From an uncultured Coriobacteriaceae bacterium (GTDB lineage: Bacteria; Actinomycetota; Coriobacteriia; Coriobacteriales; Atopobiaceae): DNA of 64,000 nt. A program made the position numbers and the translations under genes. The notes under the pieces are model-generated. The model saw only the letters and a program-made list of their open reading frames with translations, was not told the origin of the DNA and ran no database searches. The DNA lies in contig CADBYM010000001.1 of assembly GCA_902798915.1 (NCBI GenBank), forward strand, positions 186,001 through 250,000, written 5' to 3'. Every line of letters starts with the position of its first letter. Position 1 is the stretch's first letter. Positions 25,006 through 32,856 of this stretch are shown here, one piece after another.

Positions 25006-26220
25006 CTAGAGCGCCGACTCGTAGATGGCCCGGGCGTCCTCTATGGTGAGTGGCATGAACGCACCGAAGGGCTCTCCCTTGTTGGTGCGCAACGTCTCGA
25101 GCATCGGCTCGATGTCGTCTTCCGTCAGACCGAAATCCCGCAGGCGCGTGGGCATCCCGATGCTGGCAAAGAAGCCCTTGAGCTCGTCGATGGCTGCCGT
25201 GACGGCATCGTGCACCGCGTCGCGATACGACTCGTATCCCTCTGCTGGCTCTATGTCAAATACGTCGCGTGCGAAGGCCAGGAAGCGCTTCTCATCGTGG
25301 CGCCAAACGTGGCGCATCCATGCGGGCAGGATGACGGCGAGTCCCGCACCGTGGGTCACCTCAGTATGGTGGGCCGAGAGCTCGTGCTCCAATGCGTGGC
25401 TCTCCCATCCACCAGCGCGAACGGTCGGAGAGAGGGACCTTCCGCAGCCCACGAGGTCGTTGTGGGCGAGGGTGCCCGCCCACATGACGTTCGCACGTGC
25501 GTCGTAGTCATTGGGATTTGCGAGCACCTTCGGGGCTTGTTTGATGAGCGTTCGGATGATGCTGCAGGCAATGTCGTCGGTGAGGGGGACGGATCCGACT
25601 CCACTGAAGTAGCGCTCGCAGATGTGGGCAATCATGTCGGTGATGCCGGCGGCCGTCTGGTAGGCGGGAAGCGTGAAGGTGAGCTCCGGGTCCATGATGG
25701 CGAGGCGGGGCCGGAATGCGTCGCCGCTCACGCCGAGCTTGCGGTTCTCGGCGTCGTTGCTGATCACGCACGACCCCGATCCCTCGGAGCCAGCTGCGGG
25801 AATCGTGAGGACGACTGCCAGCGGAAGACAGTTGTCGATGGGCTGCTTGTGTGCGAAGAAATCCCACACGTCTCCGTCGTAGGGCACGCCGAACGATACC
25901 GCCTTGGCTGCGTCGATGGAGCTGCCGCCGCCGACGGCGAGAATGCCCGTCACTTCGTGCTCGCGGGCAAGCGCGATGGCCTGGCGCACGAACGTCACTT
26001 CGGGGTTCGGGCGCGCTCCGCCCGCCTCGACATAGGCGACGCCTGCCTCGTCAAGGGACGCAAGCACGCGCGCGAGCGTGCCGGTGCGCACGACTGAGCC
26101 CTGTCCGTACACTACGAGCACCTTCTCGAACCCGAGCTGCTTCATCTCGGCGCCGGTACGATCGGCGTATCCGCGTCCAAAGACGAACTTGGTGGGGGAG
26201 TGGAAGACAAAGTCGTTCAT
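25006..26220 (-). CDS. Iron-containing alcohol dehydrogenase (butanol dehydrogenase type)
   Basis: The 404-aa group III NAD(P)-dependent dehydrogenase starts FVFHSPTKFVFGRGYAD, typical of BDH/YqhD proteins. It has the nucleotide-binding GGGSSIDAAKAVSFG, and metal-binding His residues in SHALEHELSAHHTEVTHGAG and WMRHVWRHDEKRF. It reduces aldehydes to alcohols during fermentation; the chain-length range cannot be told. ATG 26220 has AAAGGAG six bases upstream. The adjacent AKRs suggest a shared role in carbonyl reduction. Confidence 0.9.
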   Translation of the reverse strand: MNDFVFHSPTKFVFGRGYADRTGAEMKQLGFEKVLVVYGQGSVVRTGTLARVLASLDEAGVAYVEAGGARPNPEVTFVRQAIALAREHEVTGILAVGGGSSIDAAKAVSFGVPYDGDVWDFFAHKQPIDNCLPLAVVLTIPAAGSEGSGSCVISNDAENRKLGVSGDAFRPRLAIMDPELTFTLPAYQTAAGITDMIAHICERYFSGVGSVPLTDDIACSIIRTLIKQAPKVLANPNDYDARANVMWAGTLAHNDLVGCGRSLSPTVRAGGWESHALEHELSAHHTEVTHGAGLAVILPAWMRHVWRHDEKRFLAFARDVFDIEPAEGYESYRDAVHDAVTAAIDELKGFFASIGMPTRLRDFGLTEDDIEPMLETLRTNKGEPFGAFMPLTIEDARAIYESAL

Positions 26221-26374
26221 GTCATGCTCCTTTCCTGTGCGATTCTTAGTAGGGCCGGGCCTTGCAGTAGTATGGAGCAAGGTGCGGCGTCTCCAATCGG
26301 TAATTGTCCCACATCGTGTTGGAGTGATGCGGCGTGCCATAGCTGAGCGGCATGATGCCGACTAGAGGAAGGTC

Positions 26375-27070
26375 TTGGATTCGATGATTCCCGATTGGCT
26401 TGACCTCTCCGCCGTGGTCGTCGGTGCGTTTGCAGGCGTCTTGGTGGGGCACAAATACAAACTCGACCTCGTGGGATTCATCGCCATGTGCCTTATCTGT
26501 GCCTTGGGCGGAGGACTGCTGCGTGACGCAATCATGCAGGTCGGAAGCGTGTATGCCCTCGAGTCCGAGTGGGCGATCTTTCTGTGTGTGCTCACCGCGG
26601 TTATAGGATTCTTCTTTCCCAGTGCGCTCTCGCACTTCCCCAATCTGTACGAGTGGGTGGACATCGCGTCGGTCGCCCTGTTCGTGGTGGCGGGCGCCGA
26701 CAAGGCCATAGCCTATGAGCTTCGCGCGCCGGCGGTTGTCTTGATGGGGACGATCACGGGCATAGGAGGGGGCATGCTGCGCGATGTGTTTCTCGGCGAG
26801 ATTCCGCATGTGTTCCGGCAGTCGAACTTCTATGCGGTCTGTGCGGTGGCAGGCTCCATTACGTACTACGCATGCATGGCGCTTCGTGGCGACCAACTGA
26901 TTGCGTCGGTCGCCACGGTGGCGGTCGTTATGCTCTTGCGGCGCATCTCGCTGCAGTGGGACATTGTCTCACCTGCCGAGGTTGACCTCGAACCCAAGGT
27001 GGTCGACACGGGCAAACGCGTGCTGCGTGGGGTCAATGCGCGGCGGGGCGGCAAGTCGCGCGAGCCGTGA
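26375..27070 (+). CDS. TRIC/UPF0126 (YicG-type) membrane protein
   Basis: The 231-aa protein has about seven hydrophobic helices in two similar halves, each containing a glycine-rich GGG-LRD motif (CALGGGLLRDAI; GIGGGMLRDVFL). These are the hallmark of the bacterial UPF0126/TRIC-like family of homotrimeric cation channels. The basic tail is cytosolic. The start may be TTG 26375 (AGAGGA five bases away) or ATG 26384. Ion specificity is unknown. Confidence 0.85.
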   Translation: MDSMIPDWLDLSAVVVGAFAGVLVGHKYKLDLVGFIAMCLICALGGGLLRDAIMQVGSVYALESEWAIFLCVLTAVIGFFFPSALSHFPNLYEWVDIASVALFVVAGADKAIAYELRAPAVVLMGTITGIGGGMLRDVFLGEIPHVFRQSNFYAVCAVAGSITYYACMALRGDQLIASVATVAVVMLLRRISLQWDIVSPAEVDLEPKVVDTGKRVLRGVNARRGGKSREP

Positions 27071-27133
27071 GCGAAGGCGGCGCGAGGAGCATCCGCTTCT
27101 GACGACCTGTGGCCATCGCATGTCGCCTGCGCC

Positions 27134-28171
27134 TTACTGCACGCTGACCTCGCCCGCAAGGACGCGCTGGTAGTCCTCGTAGTTCTTTTGGAGCAGCGCA
27201 GGTGTGTCGAGGTTGTAGGGGCAGTGTCGCGCACAGCGATAGCAGCGGATGCAGTTGGGAATCTTTGCCATCTCCTCTTGCCAATGGTCGTTGAGCCATG
27301 CCTCGCTGGGGGCGCGTCGCAGCATGAGCGACATGCGTGCGCAGTTGTTGATCTGGATGCCCATGGGGCAGGGCATGCAGTATCCGCATCCACGGCAGAA
27401 CTCGCCCACGAGTTCGGCGCGCTCGGCCTCCACGAAGGCGGCGACCTCCTCGTCGTAGACGGGTGTCTCGTCCATGAAGGCGAGCCACTCCTCGAGCTCC
27501 TCCATGCGCTGAATGCCCCAGATGGGAAGCGCCCACGGGTGCTGCGTGAGGAAGGCCATCGCTGCACGCGAGTTGGTGATAAGTCCGCCCGCCAGGCCCT
27601 TCATGCACACGAAGCCCACGTTGTTGCGCTGGCAGAGCTTGACGAGTCGTACCTCGCGCTCGCCGGCGAGGTAGGAGAAGGGGAATTGCAACGTCTCGTA
27701 GAGGCCGGATTCGACTGCTTCCTCCGCCACGCCGATCTTGTGTGCCGTGATGCCGATGTGGCGAATCTTGCCCGCCTCCTTGGCCTCGAGCATGGCCTCG
27801 TACATGCCGGTGCCGTCGCCCGGTCGCCACACCTGGGCGGCCATGTGGAATTGGTACACGTCGATGTAGGAGGTGCGGAGCTTGGCGAGCGAGGTCTTCA
27901 GGTCCTCACGGAACTTCTCGGGCGTGGTGGAGGTCGTCTTGGTCGCGATATAGATGTCCTCACGCTTGAGGTATCCGTCGCCAAAGGCAAGACCGAGCTT
28001 TTCCTCGCTGTTTGAGTAGGCGCGTGCGGTGTCGAAGTAGCGCATGCCCCCCTCGTAGGCACGGCGCAGGATGCGCACCGCCTCATCGATGGGCGTGCGC
28101 TGGATGGGCAGTGCGCCGAATGCGTTCTGTGGTACCGTGATGCCTGTCGTTCCCAGCGTGACGTCGTTCAT
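27134..28171 (-). CDS. Aldo/keto reductase with C-terminal ferredoxin-like domain
   Basis: The 345-aa protein has an AKR barrel (about 1-255; TLGTTGITVPQNAFGALPI, FDTARAYSNSEEKLG, ATKT, FHMAA in place of the usual LH). The C-terminal clusters are CRGCGYCMPCPMG and CIRCYRCARHCPYN, which can hold two [4Fe-4S] centres. It shares architecture with the 23.8-kb AKR but belongs to a different branch. AAGGAGG precedes ATG 28171. It lies downstream of the Mbeg1-like gene on the same strand, 80 bases apart. Confidence 0.87.
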   Translation of the reverse strand: MNDVTLGTTGITVPQNAFGALPIQRTPIDEAVRILRRAYEGGMRYFDTARAYSNSEEKLGLAFGDGYLKREDIYIATKTTSTTPEKFREDLKTSLAKLRTSYIDVYQFHMAAQVWRPGDGTGMYEAMLEAKEAGKIRHIGITAHKIGVAEEAVESGLYETLQFPFSYLAGEREVRLVKLCQRNNVGFVCMKGLAGGLITNSRAAMAFLTQHPWALPIWGIQRMEELEEWLAFMDETPVYDEEVAAFVEAERAELVGEFCRGCGYCMPCPMGIQINNCARMSLMLRRAPSEAWLNDHWQEEMAKIPNCIRCYRCARHCPYNLDTPALLQKNYEDYQRVLAGEVSVQ

Positions 28172-28251
28172 GGAAGCCTCCTTATTCGTACTGCCACATT
28201 CCACACATTGTAGAGCGTCCAGGAAATCTTGGGGCACCCCGTTCGTACGGC

Positions 28252-29340
28252 CTAGAGGGGCGGGGCCATCAGGCGTACGATGTCCATCGCGGCATCGATG
28301 ACGAGCTTGCGGTCCTGCTCGGGTAGTACTGCTGCGGCGACGAGCATCTTCGGCACCGCCGTGCGCCACCCACGCTTGATGCCGCCGATCGTCGCCATCC
28401 CCGATGCGCCGAGCACCGAGAACACCGCGTCCACGAAGCGCTCGCGCTCCTCGGGTGACGTCGAGACGAGCCACGCGTTCACGGAGGAGTCGAGCAGGCT
28501 CGCGCCTAGCCCCACGCGGCTCTCCGTCACGAAGTCGCATCCGTCGACTTCCCAGCTAAAGGGATCGTGCTGAGCGAAGCCGACGCTGTGGCTGCGCACC
28601 ACACGGTAGTTGGGCTCTTGGCACTCGAAGAGCATGCCGATGACTGATGACTGGGGGATGGTCTTGTCTACGATCGTGGACGACTCGGACCAACGCCCTT
28701 GGGTCATGGCCTCGTCCAAGAAGCCCGGGCCGTCATGCGAGAAGAGTCGCGCCAGACGTACGGCCACCTCGTTCGGGCAGGTCATGCCTGCGTAGACGGC
28801 CAAGTTGCCGCCTTTGGAGTGGCCACCGCACCAGATGCGTCCCGTCGTGCGCGCTGCCACGCGCTCGAGGTAGCGCGTCGCCGCAATCTGGGATGGTATG
28901 GCGTGCTGGAAGGCCATGTTGAAGTCCTCCTTCCATCCCACAAGCGTGTTGTCGGTACCACGAAAGGCCACGAACGTCTCGTGTGGCGAGAGCGAGAAGG
29001 TCATGGCAGAGAACTGCTGCTCCGCCCGTTCGTCGGTGTGCGTCACGTAGCTGTTGACGCGCACGTCCTTGAACCGTGAGCTCCCCGCTGCTGCGGCAAG
29101 CAGCTCGGCAGAGCTTTGCGGATCGTGCAAGTTGCCGCACATGCCGTCAAGCCATTCCAGGCGAAAGAGGTCCTTGAGGCAAAGCCCTTCCTCGTCACCT
29201 GCGGCGTGTGCATCTGTGGGAAGGCGAAGGTATGCGAGGCACGAGAACACGAGGCTGTCGACGCGGCAAACCGCGCGCGTGGTGAAGTCATCTGATTCGG
29301 TGCGCACGTAGTCAATGATGTTCTCGTAGTCGCGTGCCAT
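28252..29340 (-). CDS. Mbeg1-like (DUF2974) alpha/beta hydrolase
   Basis: The 362-aa protein has the lipase-like elbow GGHSKGGNLAVY (probable nucleophile Ser175) and the upstream block FVAFRGTDNTLVGWKEDF. It also has SHDGPGF, with a possible catalytic Asp, and SHSVGFAQHDPF, with a His. This fits the Firmicutes/Actinobacteria Mbeg1-like family annotated from a mouse gut clone. No signal peptide; cytosolic. The substrate is unknown, probably an ester. ATG 29340 has GAGAAGG upstream; the longer frame to 29433 lacks a ribosome site. Confidence 0.82.
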   Translation of the reverse strand: MARDYENIIDYVRTESDDFTTRAVCRVDSLVFSCLAYLRLPTDAHAAGDEEGLCLKDLFRLEWLDGMCGNLHDPQSSAELLAAAAGSSRFKDVRVNSYVTHTDERAEQQFSAMTFSLSPHETFVAFRGTDNTLVGWKEDFNMAFQHAIPSQIAATRYLERVAARTTGRIWCGGHSKGGNLAVYAGMTCPNEVAVRLARLFSHDGPGFLDEAMTQGRWSESSTIVDKTIPQSSVIGMLFECQEPNYRVVRSHSVGFAQHDPFSWEVDGCDFVTESRVGLGASLLDSSVNAWLVSTSPEERERFVDAVFSVLGASGMATIGGIKRGWRTAVPKMLVAAAVLPEQDRKLVIDAAMDIVRLMAPPL

Positions 29341-29465
29341 GTGTCCTTCTCTCTCGCGCTGACGTTGCGATGCCGTATGCGTTCTCGCGCATGGTTGCCC
29401 GGCGGAATTTCTGGAATCAGCCGATTCAGCCACTTCGAGGGGGTTTACCGGAATTGGGGGAGGTG

Positions 29466-29528
29466 GCGCAAGTATAGGGGTTTTCTATTATCCGACGCAC
29501 AGGCGGACACTTGCGCGATACTTGAAGT
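29466..29528 (+). promoter_or_regulatory. Promoter region of the DEAD-box helicase, possibly leaderless
   Basis: GCGCAAGT (29466-29473) and ACTTGCGC (29509-29516) form an 8-bp inverted repeat 35 bases apart. GATACT (29517-29522) follows, with exactly six bases between it and the ATG, and there is no Shine-Dalgarno sequence. That spacing would place the first transcribed base at the A of ATG, as in actinobacterial leaderless mRNAs. Confidence 0.4.
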
Positions 29529-31286
29529 ATGGATAACACATTTGCCGAGCTCGGGCTTAACGAGCAGATACTCGCCGGGGTGGAAGCCCTCGGCTTCACC
29601 ACACCCACACCTGTGCAGGCAGAGGCGATTCCGCTCATCCTCGCTGGACGTGATGTCGTTGCCTCCGCACAGACGGGAACGGGCAAAACCTGTGCCTTTG
29701 CGCTTCCCGTCCTGCAGAATATCGCCGAGGCGTCTCGTGCTGCGCGTGAGGAGATTGTGGCACAGGTTCGTGCCGTTGCAGAGGTCGATGATGCCGACGC
29801 CTCGGACGTCCTCGCAGACGAGGTGCCGGGAGAATCTCTCTCTGTGCCTGCCCCGCCGCCGGATGGCGACCAGCCCGCGCGGAGACGCAGGCCAAGGCGC
29901 CATCACCGGAAGTCCGCTGCTGCGAGCGAGACGCCGAAGGATGGCGGCCCCCAGCCCAAGTCCGAGTCAGCGTCCGAATCGGAGTCATCGACCGCTTCGG
30001 AATCCTTGCCTTCCGTTGAGGGGACGTCGAATACCAAGCCGAGTCGCCGACGCAGGCGTAAGCCCAGGGGCAAACAGGCTTCGGCTCTCGAACGAGAGAC
30101 GGCCGTCGAAGGTCCCGCTAGCACCGCAGCACCTTCGGCAGAGAGGCCCAAGCGCAAACGCAGACGTCGCAAGAAGGGGCAGGGAAGGGGCAACTCTCCC
30201 CGCATGGAGGATTCGCGGGAGAAGAACCCCGACGCACGCCCGTTTGGCCCCTTTGCGCTTGTCATAACGCCGACCCGCGAACTCGCGCAGCAAATCGACA
30301 ATGTCGTCTCGGTAGTTTGTGAGTATACCAACCAACGTGCCGTCATCGTGATGGGCGGGGCCCGGTTCGAGCGTCAGATACGCTCACTGGAGGCCGGATG
30401 CGACATGCTCGTCGCTACGCCCGGACGCTTGATTGACCTTCTCGAGCATGATCACGTCGACCTCAGCCATGTGCAGGTATTGGTTCTCGACGAGGCTGAC
30501 CGCATGCTCGACATGGGCTTTTGGCCCAGCGTGCGACGCATCATGGCAGAGCTGCCAAGCGAGCGCCAGAACCTGCTCTTCTCGGCCACCATACCACCCA
30601 GCATCAAGTCCACCATCGACGCGATGCTCCGCGATCCTGCCTACGTAGAGATTTCGCGCGTGGGGCAGACGGCCGAGACCGTCGAGGAGCATCTGTGCCC
30701 CGTCACGCAGGGGCAGAAGACCAAACTGCTCCAGGAGCTCGTCCGCACGGGGGGAGCAGAGTCGGGTAGCGTGCTTGAGCGCGTCTTGGTGTTCTGCCGC
30801 ACCAAGCAGCGAGTCGATGACGTGAGCCATGCGCTGAAGCAGGCGGACCTCACCGTTGACGTAATGCACGCCGACCGCCCGCAGAAGGCGCGCGAGCGTG
30901 CTTTGGCCAGGTTCCGGGAGGGCAAATGCCAGCTGCTCATCGCGACTGACGTCATGAGTCGCGGCATTGACGTGAGCGGCATTGATGCGGTGGTCAACTT
31001 TGACGTCCCGCTCGACCCCGAGGACTATGTGCACCGCATTGGACGCACGGGACGTGCGGGAGCCACCGGCCACGCCTACACCTTCATGGCGCCCGATGAG
31101 GTCACGCCGCTGCGCGAGATTGAGTACTTCATGGGCAAGCTCGTGCCCACGTGGGACCTGCCGGGTTTCACCTACGACGAGGGACGCATCATACCTGGAG
31201 CGACGCGCTCGACCAGCAAGCCGAAGCGCACGATGTTCGCTGGATCGCGGTCGCGCGGCAGGGGCCTATACGGCCGGCATTATTGA
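29529..31286 (+). CDS. DEAD-box RNA helicase with large basic insert
   Basis: The 585-aa helicase has the Q motif (FAELGLNEQIL, TPVQAEAIP), motif I AQTGTGKT (residues 47-54), Ia PTRELAQQ (248-255), DEAD box VLDEADRMLD, SAT (FSATIPPS) and the C-terminal motifs ATDVMSRGIDV and HRIGRTGRAG. About 170 residues (68-238) are inserted between motifs I and Ia: acidic first, then Ser/Glu-rich, then Arg/Lys-rich clusters. In relatives such low-complexity arms sit at the C-terminus, not inside RecA domain 1. It remodels RNA, probably in ribosome assembly or cold adaptation. The next gene, an rRNA methyltransferase, is 14 bases away. Confidence 0.92.
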   Translation: MDNTFAELGLNEQILAGVEALGFTTPTPVQAEAIPLILAGRDVVASAQTGTGKTCAFALPVLQNIAEASRAAREEIVAQVRAVAEVDDADASDVLADEVPGESLSVPAPPPDGDQPARRRRPRRHHRKSAAASETPKDGGPQPKSESASESESSTASESLPSVEGTSNTKPSRRRRRKPRGKQASALERETAVEGPASTAAPSAERPKRKRRRRKKGQGRGNSPRMEDSREKNPDARPFGPFALVITPTRELAQQIDNVVSVVCEYTNQRAVIVMGGARFERQIRSLEAGCDMLVATPGRLIDLLEHDHVDLSHVQVLVLDEADRMLDMGFWPSVRRIMAELPSERQNLLFSATIPPSIKSTIDAMLRDPAYVEISRVGQTAETVEEHLCPVTQGQKTKLLQELVRTGGAESGSVLERVLVFCRTKQRVDDVSHALKQADLTVDVMHADRPQKARERALARFREGKCQLLIATDVMSRGIDVSGIDAVVNFDVPLDPEDYVHRIGRTGRAGATGHAYTFMAPDEVTPLREIEYFMGKLVPTWDLPGFTYDEGRIIPGATRSTSKPKRTMFAGSRSRGRGLYGRHY

Positions 31287-31300
31287 TCCCTGGAGGAGCC

Positions 31301-32566
31301 ATGAAGCAGGCAAGGCCGTATCCGCACCTCACTATAACGCGCAAGGCGGCGAAGTCCTTGCAAGCTGGGCATCCGTGGGTGTATGCGGACGAAGTCATCG
31401 ATGCCGAGCCGACGGAGAATGGCGGCGTGGTCGACCTCTTTGAGGAGAACGGCACCTGGCAGGGTTGTGCGCTTCTCTCGCAACAGAGTACCATCCGCGC
31501 TCGCGTCGTCACGCGCAACGCCAACGATCGCGTTGACGAGGCGTTCTGGCACAGGCGCATCCTGTGGGCGTGGCAGCACCGTGTTACGGCCTTGGGCGGC
31601 CGCGGGCTTCCCGGTGGCGAGCCGGACACCACCTGCTGTCGCGTGCTGTTCTCGGAGGCAGACGGCGTTCCGGGACTTGTGGTCGACAAGTACGAGGACG
31701 TGCTCGTCTCGCAGGTTGGCACCGTGGGCATCGAGCTTCTCAGGCCCGTGTTGTATCCGCTGCTTCTTGACGTGCTGTGCAAAGAAGGCCAATCGGTGCG
31801 GGCAATCTACGAGCGCAACGACGGGTCGGTGCGCTTGAAGGAGGGGCTGAGTCGCTATCAGGGATGGTGGGATGGCGCGGAGGCTGGGGATGAGCGACTC
31901 GTTGTGCGCGAGAACGGAATCCGATATCGCCTCGACCTCGCCAACAGCCAAAAGACGGGATTCTTCCTCGACCAGAAGTACAACCGGCGCGCCGTCCGAG
32001 AGCTGGCGGCAGGTCGTCGCGTGCTCGACTGCTTCTGCCATGTGGGTCCGTTTGGCCTCAACGCGCTTGCGGGGGGTGCCTCGTTCGTCCGGTTCGTAGA
32101 TGCGAGTCAGGTGGCCTTGGACTTGGTGTGCGAGAACTCCATCCTCAACGGGTTTGCCGAGAAGTCCGACGCATGGGGCGCGACTCGGGCCGACGTCCTC
32201 GAATACCTTCCCGAGTTGCGCAACGGCCAGCGCATGCGAGACGAGGGCGGTCCCTTCGACCTCATCGTGCTCGATCCTCCCGCATTTACCAAGAGCGGTC
32301 GCACGGTGCGCAACGCATTGCGCGGGTATCGGGAGCTCAACGCCTCGGCATTGCGTATCCTTCCTCGTGGTGGCTACCTTGCCACCTGCAGCTGCTCGCA
32401 GCACATGACGCGCGACCTGCTCGCACAGGCGGTCGCTGAGGCCGCGCATGGGACGAACCGGCAGCTCAAACAGGTGGAGGAGCGCCAGCAGGCTCCGGAT
32501 CATCCCATCCTGTGGGGTTTTCCACAGAGCCACTATCTGGATTTCTTTGTCTTTCAGGTGGTGTGA
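31301..32566 (+). CDS. RlmI-type 23S rRNA (cytosine-C5) methyltransferase
   Basis: The 421-aa protein has an N-terminal PUA domain (ITRKAAKSLQAGHPWVYADE) and a Rossmann SAM-dependent methyltransferase domain. The latter has DQKYNRRAVRE, RVLDCFCHVGPFGLNA as the SAM loop, DLIVLDPPAFTKS, and the catalytic-region CSCSQHM. The family methylates C1962 of 23S rRNA in E. coli; the exact target here is inferred. GGAGGAG precedes ATG 31301. It probably shares a transcript with the DEAD-box helicase, coupling RNA remodelling and modification. Confidence 0.88.
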   Translation: MKQARPYPHLTITRKAAKSLQAGHPWVYADEVIDAEPTENGGVVDLFEENGTWQGCALLSQQSTIRARVVTRNANDRVDEAFWHRRILWAWQHRVTALGGRGLPGGEPDTTCCRVLFSEADGVPGLVVDKYEDVLVSQVGTVGIELLRPVLYPLLLDVLCKEGQSVRAIYERNDGSVRLKEGLSRYQGWWDGAEAGDERLVVRENGIRYRLDLANSQKTGFFLDQKYNRRAVRELAAGRRVLDCFCHVGPFGLNALAGGASFVRFVDASQVALDLVCENSILNGFAEKSDAWGATRADVLEYLPELRNGQRMRDEGGPFDLIVLDPPAFTKSGRTVRNALRGYRELNASALRILPRGGYLATCSCSQHMTRDLLAQAVAEAAHGTNRQLKQVEERQQAPDHPILWGFPQSHYLDFFVFQVV

Positions 32567-32569
32567 TGC

Positions 32570-32587
32570 GCGGGGGCGTTGCCCCGC
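32570..32587 (+). terminator. GC-rich hairpin after the methyltransferase gene
   Basis: GGGGC-GTT-GCCCC with further C-G pairs outside (one bulged G) begins four bases after the stop. No U-tract. The remaining 270 bases up to the next gene hold only a weak TAAGAT -10 candidate at about 32803. Confidence 0.4.
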
Positions 32588-32856
32588 CGAGACCCGCGAG
32601 GTCGTGAGCCTTGGCACGCGGGAAGCCGCGCCATGGTCTGCCACTTCTCCAGAAGGGGTGCCGCGAACGGTCACGGTAGCCCCAATTGGTCATAATGACG
32701 GCTCGGACCTGCTCGAGTGATTGCGATCCTTCTGGGGGCTGCTTTTATGCGTTCCTTCAGGTGGGGACCGCTTTGAGATGCGGGTTGTGTCTTTCTCGTG
32801 CTAAGATTGTTTGCAGGTATGCGAGGCGAGTCGCTTATGCAGAAACGGAGAGAGAC

